Below are positions 49,272 through 57,707 of a stretch of DNA of 64,000 nt, in pieces (position 1 is the stretch's first letter; the number at the start of each line of letters is the position of its first letter). The stretch covers positions 7,038,501 to 7,102,500 of the forward strand of contig NZ_CP163444.1 of NCBI RefSeq assembly GCF_041053105.1. Reading direction: 5' to 3'. Below the pieces are notes generated by a model. That model had not been told where the DNA came from. It made no database searches and saw only the letters and a program-made list of their open reading frames with translations. Source of the stretch: Streptomyces sp. R44 (lineage in GTDB: Bacteria > Actinomycetota > Actinomycetes > Streptomycetales > Streptomycetaceae). The position numbers were made by a program, and so were the translations under genes.

Positions 49272-50066
49272 GTGGCAGACGATTCGAGATCAACAGACAA
49301 GAACGCATTCGGGTCGTACGCGGCGATCGGTGACAGCTTCACCGAGGGCGTCGGAGACCCCGGGCCCGACGGGACGTACGTCGGCTGGGCGGACCGCTTC
49401 GCGGTCCTGCTCGCCGACCAGCTGCCGGAGCACGACGACTTCCGCTACGCCAACCTGGCCGTACGCGGGCGCCTTCTCGACCAGATCGTGGCGGAACAGG
49501 TCCCCCGGGCGAAGGAACTCGCCCCCGACCTGGTGACCTTCTGCGCAGGCGGCAACGACATCATCCGCCCCGGGACGGACCCCGACGAGGTGGCCGAGCG
49601 CTTCGAGCGCGCCGTCGCCGACCTCACCTCCGCCGTCGGCACCGTCATGGTGACCACCGGCTTCGACACCCGTGACGTGACCCTGCTCAAGCACCTGCGC
49701 GGCAAGATCGCCACGTACAACGGACACGTCCGGGCCATCGCGGACCGCTACGACTGCCCGGTCCTCGACCTGTGGTCGCTGAAGTCCGTCCAGGACCGCC
49801 GTGCCTGGGACGACGACCGGCTGCACCTCTCGCCCGAGGGACACACCCGCGTCGCCCTGCGCGCCGCCCAGGTCCTCGGCATGCCGGTGCCCGCCGACCC
49901 CGACCAGCCCTGGCCGCCGGTCCCGCCGCGCGGCACGCTCGAGGTGCGCCGCGACGACATCCACTGGGCCAGGGAGTACCTGGTGCCGTGGATCGGGCGC
50001 CGGCTGCGCGGCGAGAGCTCCGGCGACCACGTCGAGGCCAAGCGCCCCGACCTCATGCCCCTGTAG
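49272..50066 (+). CDS. SGNH/GDSL hydrolase
   Basis: A 264-residue cytoplasmic SGNH hydrolase. Block I is AAIGDSFTEGVGDP (Ser nucleophile), block III is FCAGGNDIIRPG, and the Asp-His pair lies in WDDDRLHLSPEGH. It would hydrolyse an ester, perhaps a lipid or acylated sugar; the substrate is unknown. The C-terminal ~60 residues extend past the core. GTG start at 49272 after a GAAGGGGAAAA purine run. It overlaps the convergent STM4011-type gene by 14 bases. Confidence 0.9.
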   Translation: MADDSRSTDKNAFGSYAAIGDSFTEGVGDPGPDGTYVGWADRFAVLLADQLPEHDDFRYANLAVRGRLLDQIVAEQVPRAKELAPDLVTFCAGGNDIIRPGTDPDEVAERFERAVADLTSAVGTVMVTTGFDTRDVTLLKHLRGKIATYNGHVRAIADRYDCPVLDLWSLKSVQDRRAWDDDRLHLSPEGHTRVALRAAQVLGMPVPADPDQPWPPVPPRGTLEVRRDDIHWAREYLVPWIGRRLRGESSGDHVEAKRPDLMPL

Positions 50067-50916
50067 CGGACGGTACGGCGGCGGGGATCCGCTCCAGGAC
50101 CCCGCCGGCGAACACGTCGTACAGCGGCAGCGTCTCCAGGTGGACGTAGCCGATGTGGCAGTCGCAGACGGCGAGGGGGCAGGCGCGGGGACGCAGGGCG
50201 GCACGGTACGAGCCGTCGTACAGGTTCCCCAGCTCGGCCCTGACGAAGTGGCAGCGCCGCACCGTCCCCTCGCCGTCCACCGAGATCACCGATTCACCGG
50301 TGCGGCAGGGCAGCCCCGCCGAGCGGTGCGGATGCCGGCTGTACGGGAACAGCGGGTCGAGCTCCGTCCAGCCCTCGGCCTCCGCGTCGGTGTACGTGTG
50401 GCCCTCGGCCGCGTTCACCCAGAGGTAGACGTGCGGCGGCAGCGCCGCCCGCAGCCGGCGGGCCTCCTCCCGGTGCTCCGGAAGACCGACCACCCCGACG
50501 CTGTAGCGGACGTTCCGCCGGGTGAGCTCCCGGCACTTCGTGAGGAACCGCTCGTACGGAGTCTGCCCCGGGTGGTACGTGCACCAGAGCGCCACGCTCT
50601 CCGGGTCCGCCTCGGCCAGCCACTCCGTCCGGCAGCTCAGATTGGTCTGGATCGCCACCCGCTCCACCTGGGGGAGCCGCGACAGCTCGACCAGCGCCCG
50701 CCGGTACCAGGAGCGGACCAGGCCCTCGCCCCACGGGGTGAAGAGGATCCGCAGCCGGTCCCCGGTCTGCGCCGCGGCCCAGCCGGTGAACCGTTCCAGC
50801 GCCGCCCGGTCCGCGCGCAGCTGCTCCCGGCTGTCCCGGCGCTTGGCGAAGGGACAGTACGGGCAGTCGAAATCGCAGGAGGAGAGCGGGCCCCGGTAGA
50901 GCAGGGTGAGATCCAC
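50053..50916 (-). CDS. STM4011 family radical SAM protein
   Basis: A 287-residue radical SAM enzyme, last gene of a five-gene operon. The SAM-cluster cysteines are C14, C18, C21 (CDFDCPYC). The C-terminal part has more cysteines: LPCRTG, RRCHF and CPLAVCDC, resembling an auxiliary iron-sulfur cluster domain as in peptide- or protein-modifying radical SAM enzymes. The family name comes from Salmonella; its reaction is not known. It lies 9 bases downstream of the STM4012-type gene. Confidence 0.85.
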   Translation of the reverse strand: MDLTLLYRGPLSSCDFDCPYCPFAKRRDSREQLRADRAALERFTGWAAAQTGDRLRILFTPWGEGLVRSWYRRALVELSRLPQVERVAIQTNLSCRTEWLAEADPESVALWCTYHPGQTPYERFLTKCRELTRRNVRYSVGVVGLPEHREEARRLRAALPPHVYLWVNAAEGHTYTDAEAEGWTELDPLFPYSRHPHRSAGLPCRTGESVISVDGEGTVRRCHFVRAELGNLYDGSYRAALRPRACPLAVCDCHIGYVHLETLPLYDVFAGGVLERIPAAVPSATGA

Positions 50917-50925
50917 GGCCGCCCC

Positions 50926-52257
50926 CTACTTCGCTTCGTACGCGGCCATCGCGGCCGCCACGGAGGGGGAGAACAGCTCGGGGCCGAGCCCGTCCGAGTG
51001 CGCGAGCCCCTCGGGCGAAAGCCGCAGCAGCCCCGCCGGGGCGTCCGCCAGCCAGCCGTACTCCGCGAACCGGGCGAGCTCCGGGCCGAAGTCCGCGAAC
51101 GGCGAGGACCCGAACCGCTCCTCGTACCCGGCGACCGGCATGCCCTCGGCCTGGAGCAGCGACTGGAGGAGATGACGGCGACGGGCCTCGTCCCCGTCCA
51201 CCGCCCGGCCCACCTCCGCGCGGGAGAAGTCCTCCGTCTCCGTGTACGCGTCGATGATCGAGCGGATCTCCCGCATGTCGACGGCGTAGTCGAAGGAGTA
51301 GTGCAGGGCCGAGGTGTACGAGCGGGCGCCGCAGCCCAGGCCGATCATGCCGTCCGTCTGGCAGGCGTAGTCGTCCGGGCCCGCGGGAGCGGCGTCCACG
51401 CGGCGGAACATCCGCATCGACACCTGCTCGTAGCCGTGGGCGAGGAGATGGTCCCGGCCGTACCGGTAGAGGCGTAGCCGCCGCTCGTCCCACTCCCGGT
51501 CGGCGGCCGCCGGATCCTGGAGCCGGCCGAGACCGGTCAGCGGGCGCACGTACAGCGGATAGAGGTACAGCTCCTCGGGCTTCCAGGCGAGGGCCGCGTC
51601 GAGCGAGACCCGCCAGGACCGCTCCGTCTGACCGTCGATCCCGTAGATCAGGTCGATGTTGAGCACGGGCACGCCGGTGTCACGGATCCGGCCGAGCGCC
51701 GCCTCGACGTCCGCGCGGTGCTGCGGCCGGACGGCGGCCCTCGCCTCGGCCTCCACGAAGCTCTGCACGCCGATGCTGAGCCGGGTCGCGCCCCGGTCCG
51801 CGAGGAGCGCGAGCCGGTCGGCGGTCGCGGTCGCCGGCGAGGTCTCCACGGAGAGCGGCACCGCGCGCAGGTCCACGCCCATCCGCTTCTCGGCGATGTC
51901 GCAGAGCCGCTCCAGCTCGGCGGCGGTGAGGAAGGTGGGCGTGCCGCCGCCGAACGCGGCCGTGGCGAACCGCACCGGTGCCGCGTCGCCGAGGGCCTCG
52001 CGGACGGCGGTCGCCTGGCGGTCGAGGGCGTCGAGGTAGCGGGTGGTCAGCTCGTCCGGGGCGCCGATCCGGGTGAAGAGGTTGCAGAAGCCGCAGCGGA
52101 CCTCGCAGAACGGTATGTGCGCGTAGAGCGAGAGCGCGTCCTTCGGCTCGGCGGCCCAGAGGGCGGCGAGCCCGGGGGGCTCGGGGAGCGCGCGGTAGGC
52201 CGTCTTGTGCGGGTAGGCGTAGACGTAGCTGCGGTACGGGCGGGGGGTCGGGCTCAT
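50926..52257 (-). CDS. STM4012 family radical SAM protein (HemN-like)
   Basis: A 443-residue protein close in plan to HemN/HemW: YAHIPFCEVRCGFCNLF with cluster cysteines C51, C55, C58, then GGGTPTFLTAAELERL and RLSIGVQSFVE, with a C-terminal winged-helix-like part. HemN-like enzymes include heme chaperones and methylases; this family's role is unknown. It starts by ATGA overlap with the STM4013-type gene, so the two are made together. Confidence 0.87.
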   Translation of the reverse strand: MSPTPRPYRSYVYAYPHKTAYRALPEPPGLAALWAAEPKDALSLYAHIPFCEVRCGFCNLFTRIGAPDELTTRYLDALDRQATAVREALGDAAPVRFATAAFGGGTPTFLTAAELERLCDIAEKRMGVDLRAVPLSVETSPATATADRLALLADRGATRLSIGVQSFVEAEARAAVRPQHRADVEAALGRIRDTGVPVLNIDLIYGIDGQTERSWRVSLDAALAWKPEELYLYPLYVRPLTGLGRLQDPAAADREWDERRLRLYRYGRDHLLAHGYEQVSMRMFRRVDAAPAGPDDYACQTDGMIGLGCGARSYTSALHYSFDYAVDMREIRSIIDAYTETEDFSRAEVGRAVDGDEARRRHLLQSLLQAEGMPVAGYEERFGSSPFADFGPELARFAEYGWLADAPAGLLRLSPEGLAHSDGLGPELFSPSVAAAMAAYEAK

Positions 52258-53090
52258 GCGGCTTCACCGTCCTCGGGGCCGGGCAGGACGAACTGTGCGT
52301 ACGGCACGGTCCACACGACGTCGTGGCCGAGCCGGTGGCCGGTGAAGCCGTCCTCGCCGTACGCGGTGCCGTGGTCGGAGCAGACGATCGCGAAACAGGG
52401 GCGGCGGCTGCTCATCGCGGCGAAGAGCCGCCCGATGTGCCGGTCGACGTACTCCAGGGCGGCCGCGTGGGTCTCCCGGGAGTCGCCGGCCTCGCGGGTC
52501 GCCCCCGGCAGATGGAACCAGTTGGGCTGGTGCAGCGCCGACACGTTGACGAAGAGGAAGAGGCGCTCCTCCCGGGGGAGGCCGGCGACGACCTCCTCGG
52601 CGCGTGCGACCTGGGACTCGAAGGAGGACGGGGAGGCGACGCCGAAGGAGGGCTCCCAGTGGCTCTCGCGGAACAGGCCGGGGAGTACCGAGCCGAGGGG
52701 TGGCTGCTTGTTGAAGAAGCCGACCCCGCCGACGCAGACCGTCCGGTAGCCCTCCCGCGCGAGGGCGGAGACGAAGTCGGGGGTGTCGTGGACCCATGTG
52801 CCGTCGGCGGTCGACTCGCTGCCCGCGAAGCGGGCCGCGAACAGCCGGGGGTGCGGCCCCTGCGACGCGGGGGTCGGCAGGAAACCGGCGAAGATCGCCT
52901 GGTGGGAGGCGTACGTGAAGCTCCCGGGCGCGTGCCGCCGCTCCCAGACGCCGCCGGGCAGATGCCGGGCCAGGTTCGGGATGCGGCCCTCGGCCGCGAG
53001 CTCCGCCGCCACGTCGTACCGGAGGGTGTCGAGGGTGACCAGGAGCAGATCGTGGCTGCCGACGATCGCGTTCATGTCGGGCTGGTTCAC
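52254..53090 (-). CDS. STM4013/SEN3800 family sulfatase-like hydrolase
   Basis: A 278-residue alkaline-phosphatase-superfamily hydrolase. Metal-binding Asp appears at once in LLLVTLDTLRYD, and the second site in CSDHGTAYGEDG; HLPGGVWERRHAPGSFTYASH supplies the nucleophile region, with Thr or Ser candidates. No Cys-based formylglycine signature is evident, so it is more likely a phosphodiesterase or phosphatase type than a classical sulfatase. Start by GTGA overlap with the ATP-grasp gene; no signal peptide, so it acts in the cytoplasm. Confidence 0.85.
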   Translation of the reverse strand: MNQPDMNAIVGSHDLLLVTLDTLRYDVAAELAAEGRIPNLARHLPGGVWERRHAPGSFTYASHQAIFAGFLPTPASQGPHPRLFAARFAGSESTADGTWVHDTPDFVSALAREGYRTVCVGGVGFFNKQPPLGSVLPGLFRESHWEPSFGVASPSSFESQVARAEEVVAGLPREERLFLFVNVSALHQPNWFHLPGATREAGDSRETHAAALEYVDRHIGRLFAAMSSRRPCFAIVCSDHGTAYGEDGFTGHRLGHDVVWTVPYAQFVLPGPEDGEAA

Positions 53091-54280
53091 GTGGTGCTCG
53101 TTCCTGTGGTGCTGGTACCTGTGGTGCTGGTTTCGTAGGGGTGCGGAAACTGCGCCGCGACCTGGGCACCGTACGTGTCGAGCCCCTCGGCTCCGCTGCC
53201 GGGCAGGCCCGTGAGGCCGGGCAGCAGATCGCCGAAGGCGTTCACCTCGCCCACCGCGAACCGGCGCCAGCCGCTCGCGGGCAGCAGATCGACGCCCACG
53301 CACCGGGTGCCGGGGAAGGCGGCGGCGGCCCGCTCGCACACCCCGAGGGCGTCCGCCCAGCGGCCGCCGGCCGCGGCGATCGCCGTGCGCGCGGCGGCCA
53401 GATCGCCCCGGGTGCCGCCCAGGTGCAGATTGGTCATGGGGGAGCGGCTGGTGCGGAGCACGGCATGGGTGGCGCGCCCGTCGACCACCACCACCCGCAG
53501 ATCGGCGGCCCGGCCGTCCTGCGTGGCCTTCGGCAGCCAGCGCTCCACGTGCAGACCGTCGGGGGCGAGGGCGTCCACGATCGCGGCGACCTCCCGCTCG
53601 CTCGTGTAGCGCCGTACCCGCAGGGAGTTGAAGAGCCGTCCGTCGGCTGCGCGCTCCACCGAGGTGGTGGCCTGGACGCGGCCCGCGCCGTTCGTCTCCA
53701 GCGCGAGGACCCCCGAGGCGGAGGAGCCGTGCGCGAGCTTCACGAACACCCGGCGCATACCGCTCTCGGCGGTCAGCGTCCTGACGTCCGCCCAGCCGCG
53801 CACCACCGGGGCGCCGGGTCCCGACGTCGGCGACTCGGGCACCGGGACACCGGCCGTCCTTAGCCGGCCGTGGCTCAGCCGCTTGTCGAACAGGACCGCG
53901 AGCTCGGCGGGGTCGTCGACGAGGACGGCGCCCGCCTCGGCGACGGAGCGGGCGAGGTCCGCCACGGCGGCGGTGAACCGCCCGTACCAGCGGCCGGTGC
54001 CCTCGACCCGGGCCGGATCGTCGACCCCGCGCAGCAGCCGGTCCGCCTCCGGATCCTCGCCGGGGGAATCCAGCCGCACGGTCTCGCCCGCTTCGAACCG
54101 CGCCCGGCCCCGGAGCACGTCCGGCCACGTCACCGCCCGCGCCTCGGGCAGCCCGGCGGTCCGCAGCGCGTCCTGGAAGAACGCGACGCGGCGGCCCGCC
54201 GGATCGCCGACGACGACGAGGCGCGACCTTCGGCGGTCCGTCGGGTCGCCGACGGCCACGGGGCGCGGGCCGGAGGTCAT
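53087..54280 (-). CDS. STM4014 family ATP-grasp-like protein
   Basis: A 397-residue protein. From residue ~130 it has ATP-grasp features: LFDKRLSHGRLRTAGVPVP (entry to the fold), RRVFVKLAHGSSASGVLAL (ATP-binding Lys and Gly-rich loop), LHVERWLPKA, and CVGVDLLPA with VGEVNAFGDLLPG (Mg-binding Glu and Asn). ATP-grasp enzymes form amide or related bonds via acyl phosphates. The N-terminal ~100 residues are family-specific. The tail ends in repeated TSTTG units from three 15-bp DNA repeats at 53091-53135. Overlaps both neighbours by 4 bases. Confidence 0.85.
   Translation of the reverse strand: MTSGPRPVAVGDPTDRRRSRLVVVGDPAGRRVAFFQDALRTAGLPEARAVTWPDVLRGRARFEAGETVRLDSPGEDPEADRLLRGVDDPARVEGTGRWYGRFTAAVADLARSVAEAGAVLVDDPAELAVLFDKRLSHGRLRTAGVPVPESPTSGPGAPVVRGWADVRTLTAESGMRRVFVKLAHGSSASGVLALETNGAGRVQATTSVERAADGRLFNSLRVRRYTSEREVAAIVDALAPDGLHVERWLPKATQDGRAADLRVVVVDGRATHAVLRTSRSPMTNLHLGGTRGDLAAARTAIAAAGGRWADALGVCERAAAAFPGTRCVGVDLLPASGWRRFAVGEVNAFGDLLPGLTGLPGSGAEGLDTYGAQVAAQFPHPYETSTTGTSTTGTSTT
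53091..53135. repeat. three tandem 15-bp repeats at the end of the ATP-grasp gene
   Basis: The units GTGGTGCTCGTTCCT, GTGGTGCTGGTACCT and GTGGTGCTGGTTTCG encode (TSTTG)n on the minus strand, immediately before the overlapping stop/start with the hydrolase gene. Confidence 0.8.
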
Positions 54281-55236
54281 TCGGCGACCGCGACGTAGCG
54301 CCAGACGTCCCCGTCGCCGTCGTCCTCCGCCACCTGCGCGTCGGCGAGGTCGACCGTCACCCCGTGCGGGACGAGCGCGGCGCGGACGCGCTCGCACATG
54401 GCCTCCGACAGGTAGTGGTGCGAGAGGTCGAGGTGGGCGAGATGGGTCAGCGGCTGCCCGTCGAGGAGGGCCGCCGCGCCCTCGTCGGTGAGCACGCCCA
54501 TGGAGAGGTCGAGCCGCTCGATCCGGGCGACGACGGGCGCGCCCGCGACAGCGGCTGCCACGGCGTCCTGGATCACGCTGTCGCACAGGCCCAGGTCGCG
54601 CAGGGCGGGGAACGCCGTGCCGGCGAGCAGCGGCGCCAGGTCGTCGGTGGTGCTGTCGCCGCCGTACTCGTCGGTGCCGAGCCAGAGTTCCAGCTTCTCC
54701 AGGGCGGGCAGGTCGCTGCCGACGATGCCGCGCACCACCTCGGCGCGCAGGCCGCCGGTCTGGACGACCAGGGTCCGCAGACCGGTGTGCCGGATCGACG
54801 GGAACGCCAGCTCCGAGCCACCGCGCACCCCGAACTCCGCCAGAGCCGGGTAGGCGGCGAGCAGCGGAGTCACGTCGGACTGGATGATCCAGGAGATCTC
54901 GCAGTCCTCGCCCGTCATGTCGCCGAGGAACACCGCCTCCAGGGCCGACAGCCGGTTGTTGGCGCCGATCAGCGCGGTGACGATGTCGGCGGACGAGTTC
55001 TCGTAGGCCTCGTCCCAGCCGCCGACGACCAGCGCGCGCACCCGCCCCGGGTCGACCGTCTTCAGGAACCGCTCGAACTGCTGCCCCCACAGCTCGTCGC
55101 CGGGATCGGAGTACGTCGGGGCGGAGATCCGCCAGGCGACCGTGTCCGTCGCGGGCAGCTCGACCTGTGCGTCCGCGCCCGGGAAGTCGAACACGGGCAG
55201 GCCGTGGAATTCCTGCAGGTGGGTGCCAACGGTCAT
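54277..55236 (-). CDS. STM4015 family leucine-rich-repeat-like protein
   Basis: A 319-residue protein from ATG 55236 (MTVGTHLQEFHGLPVFDFPG). The N-terminal half is family-specific (RISAPTYSDPGDELWGQQFERFL; VVGGWDEAYENSS). The second half has several LRR-like repeats (LPALEKLELWLG; FPALRDLGLCDS; LTHLAHLDLSHHYLSE). LRR folds usually bind proteins. First gene of the operon; its stop overlaps the ATP-grasp gene (ATGA). A 166-base divergent promoter region separates it from the gene at 55403. Confidence 0.87.
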   Translation of the reverse strand: MTVGTHLQEFHGLPVFDFPGADAQVELPATDTVAWRISAPTYSDPGDELWGQQFERFLKTVDPGRVRALVVGGWDEAYENSSADIVTALIGANNRLSALEAVFLGDMTGEDCEISWIIQSDVTPLLAAYPALAEFGVRGGSELAFPSIRHTGLRTLVVQTGGLRAEVVRGIVGSDLPALEKLELWLGTDEYGGDSTTDDLAPLLAGTAFPALRDLGLCDSVIQDAVAAAVAGAPVVARIERLDLSMGVLTDEGAAALLDGQPLTHLAHLDLSHHYLSEAMCERVRAALVPHGVTVDLADAQVAEDDGDGDVWRYVAVAE

Positions 55237-55402
55237 GACGGTGCTCCAGACAACGGTCGGGGTGGGTCGGCTGATGGAGAGAGTTCTACCAAGCCGCACC
55301 GACAACGCCCTTCGCCGGGTGGTGTCCGGACCGATTGTCAGTGCCGGGCCCTAGCGTCGTTCTCGTGTTCGGCCGCACGTGCCGGACGGGGAGGGGAGAG
55401 CC

Positions 55403-55729
55403 ATGTACCGGCAGGGAGACGTGCTGATCGCGCCCGTCGCGGAGACCGCGGTTCCGGAGCGGGCCAAGGCGGCGGCGGGGGAACCGAGGGACGCCCGGGG
55501 GCGCCTGCTCCTCGCCCTCGGCGAGGTCACCGGGCACGCCCACGCGATCCCCGGCCCCGGCCGGCTCGTGCGCGAACCGGGACCATTGGGCCCGCTCCTG
55601 CTCGAACTGCCCGAGGGCGGGCGGGTGGTGCACGAGGAGCACGCGCCGATACCGCTGCCCAAGGGCTGGTACCGGGTCGTGCGGCAGCGGGAGTACGTGC
55701 CGGGGGCGTACCGGATCGTGGCGGACTGA
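55403..55729 (+). CDS. small conserved hypothetical protein
   Basis: A 108-residue soluble protein with distinctive segments: YRQGDVLIAPV, LALGEVTGHAHAI, HEEHAPIPLPKGWYRVVRQREY. The conserved His residues suggest metal binding or catalysis, but I do not recognise a characterised function. ATG 55403 follows GAGGGGAGA. Its stop overlaps an ATG of the next gene (TGATG), so the pair forms one unit divergent from the STM4015-4011 operon. Confidence 0.8.
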   Translation: MYRQGDVLIAPVAETAVPERAKAAAGEPRDARGRLLLALGEVTGHAHAIPGPGRLVREPGPLGPLLLELPEGGRVVHEEHAPIPLPKGWYRVVRQREYVPGAYRIVAD

Positions 55730-55770
55730 TGTCCGCCGGAGAGAAGCGAAGGGCAATGGGGGAGAACGAG

Positions 55771-56772
55771 ATGAACCGCACCACCGCCGCGGACACATGG
55801 CCGGCCGTCGCCGCCGCCACCGGGCCCGCCGACCGCGCCGCCGCCGAGGCCGGCGTCCGGTTCGCCTACCGCTCGGCGGCCCTCGTCCCTCCGGAGCGCG
55901 TGCTCTGGGCGGACTCGCCGCTCGCCGCCGTCACGCTCGTACGGGGCCTGGCGGACCGGGGGCGTTCGGTACGGGACGAGGTGCGCACCCGGCCGTGGGC
56001 CGAGGAGCGCCGCCGCCTCCACGACGCGCTCGGCCCGGCCGGCTGGGCAGCACACTGGCAGGCGACCGGAGCCCAGCTCTGGGACCTGACGCGGAGCCTC
56101 GCGGACCGGATACGGGCGGGAGTGACGGAAGCGGCGGGCGCCGACGCGGCCGACGTGCGGCTGCTGCTCCTCGACGCCGTCCTCGGGCAGCACGACGCGG
56201 CCTGGCTCGCCGCCTTCGACGGACACGGCGTACGGCTCGCGGGACTCGTCACCGCCGCCGAGCACGCGGGCTGGTGGTGGCCCTACGAGAACGCCGTCGT
56301 GATCTGCGAGCGGCCCGTCGAGCTCCACCGGGACGAGGCCGGCCGCCTCGACCGGGGCGACGGCCCCGCGCTCGCCTTCCCGGACGGGTTCGCCCTCCAT
56401 GCCTGGCGGGGCATGCCGGTGCCCGCCGAGTTCCTCGCCGGCCTCGCCGGACTCGCCCCCGAGCGGATACGCGAGGAGGAGAACGCCGAACTGCGGCGGG
56501 TGATGCTGGAGTACTACGGCTACGACCGCTACCTCGCCGCCTCCGGCGCCCGGCACGAGCACAGCGACGAGACGGGCGTCCTCTGGCGGATCGAACTCGC
56601 CGACGACGAGGACGTGGTGATGGTCGAGGTCGTCAACTCCACGCCCGAACCGGACGGCACCCACCGGACGTACTGGCTGCGGGTGCCGCCCACGACCCGG
56701 ACCGCGCGGGAGGGCGTCGCCTGGACCTTCGGGCTCCGGCCCGAGGAGTACGAGCCGCTCGTCCAGACCTAG
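55771..56772 (+). CDS. DUF6745-like protein
   Basis: A 333-residue protein from ATG 55771, chosen for GGGGGAG 6 bases upstream; ATG 55729, overlapping the previous stop, and ATG 55756 are in frame and possible. The region RPVELHRDEAGRLDRGDGPALAFPDG is the recurring motif of the DUF6745 group, a domain found in multi-copy proteins in actinobacteria and phages with unknown activity. N-terminal half is helical; C-terminal half has an acidic beta-rich segment (ELADDEDVVMVEVVNS). Its DNA abundance in Trp and His motifs is unlike secreted proteins; likely cytoplasmic. Confidence 0.75.
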   Translation: MNRTTAADTWPAVAAATGPADRAAAEAGVRFAYRSAALVPPERVLWADSPLAAVTLVRGLADRGRSVRDEVRTRPWAEERRRLHDALGPAGWAAHWQATGAQLWDLTRSLADRIRAGVTEAAGADAADVRLLLLDAVLGQHDAAWLAAFDGHGVRLAGLVTAAEHAGWWWPYENAVVICERPVELHRDEAGRLDRGDGPALAFPDGFALHAWRGMPVPAEFLAGLAGLAPERIREEENAELRRVMLEYYGYDRYLAASGARHEHSDETGVLWRIELADDEDVVMVEVVNSTPEPDGTHRTYWLRVPPTTRTAREGVAWTFGLRPEEYEPLVQT

Positions 56773-56895
56773 GGCACGGTTGGTGCGGAGAGGTGAAGGG
56801 AGCCGCCGGTCAGGAGTGGCGCGCGGGAGGCGGCGGCGCCGGGTGCTGGGATGTGCCCGCCGGAGCCCCGGCACCCACCCCCGAAGGGACCGCCT

Positions 56896-57675
56896 GTGAG
56901 ATTCCGCCGGCCCAGCGCCGCCCGCACCGCCCGTCTGCTCGCCGCCACCGCCGTGCTCGGCGGCCTCCTCGCCGGCACCGCGGCCCCCGCCCTGGCCGCC
57001 GCGCCCGGTCGGACCGCCCTCCGTGCCGCCCCGGACCCGGCCACGACCCCAACCACTGCCACCGTCACCGTCACGGGCAACGGGCGCGCGTCCGCCGCGC
57101 CCGACCTGGCGATCCTGTCCGTCGGGGTCGAGGCCAGCCGCCCGACGGCGAAGGAGGCGATGTCGGCGCAGACCACCGCCGCCGAGGCGCTCCTCGACGT
57201 CCTGCACAAGCAGGGGATCGCCGACCGGGACATCCGGACCGACAACCTCTCGCTGGCCCCGGTCTACACCCAGAACACCGCCGGGGACAGCAAGGTGACC
57301 GGTTATCAGGCGGGGCAGTCCTTCTCGGTGAAGGTCCGCGACCTCGACAGGACCGGCCAGGTCATCGGCGCCGTCAACGAGGCCACCGGCAACGCGGGCC
57401 GGGTCAACGGTGTCGTCTTCGACGTCGCCGACCCCTCGGCGCTGCGGGCGAAGGCCCGGGAGGCCGCCTACCGGGACGCGTACGACAAGGCCTCGCAGCA
57501 CGCCCAGCTGAGCGGCCACCGGCTCGGCCGGCTGGTCTCCCTCAGCGAGGGGGAGTCGGTCCGCCCGGGACCGGGCGCGGCCCCCACGATGCCGGTGGAC
57601 GAACCGACGGTGCCGCTGGCTCCGGGCGAGATCGAGGAGCAGGTCACGGTCTCGGCGGTCTACGAACTGATCTGA
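56896..57675 (+). CDS. secreted SIMPL domain protein
   Basis: A 259-residue protein with a signal peptide (LLAATAVLGGLLAGTAAPALA) and a SIMPL/DUF541 domain: VTGNGRASAAPDLAILSVGVE, IRTDNLSLAPVYTQN, VKVRDLDRTGQVIGAV, AREAAYRDAYDKA. The fold is shared with E. coli YggE and mammalian SIMPL; bacterial members are periplasmic or extracellular, linked to oxidative stress, but their activity is not settled. GTG start at 56896. Convergent with a TetR gene, separated by a hairpin. Confidence 0.88.
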   Translation: MRFRRPSAARTARLLAATAVLGGLLAGTAAPALAAAPGRTALRAAPDPATTPTTATVTVTGNGRASAAPDLAILSVGVEASRPTAKEAMSAQTTAAEALLDVLHKQGIADRDIRTDNLSLAPVYTQNTAGDSKVTGYQAGQSFSVKVRDLDRTGQVIGAVNEATGNAGRVNGVVFDVADPSALRAKAREAAYRDAYDKASQHAQLSGHRLGRLVSLSEGESVRPGPGAAPTMPVDEPTVPLAPGEIEEQVTVSAVYELI

Positions 57676-57677
57676 CG

Positions 57678-57700
57678 GGCCCGCGCGCCGACCGCGGGCC
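57678..57700. terminator. intrinsic terminator between convergent genes
   Basis: GGCCCGCG (57678-57685) pairs with CGCGGGCC (57693-57700); a second small hairpin (CCGGTC/GACCGG) follows. Confidence 0.6.
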
Positions 57701-57707
57701 GGTCGGA

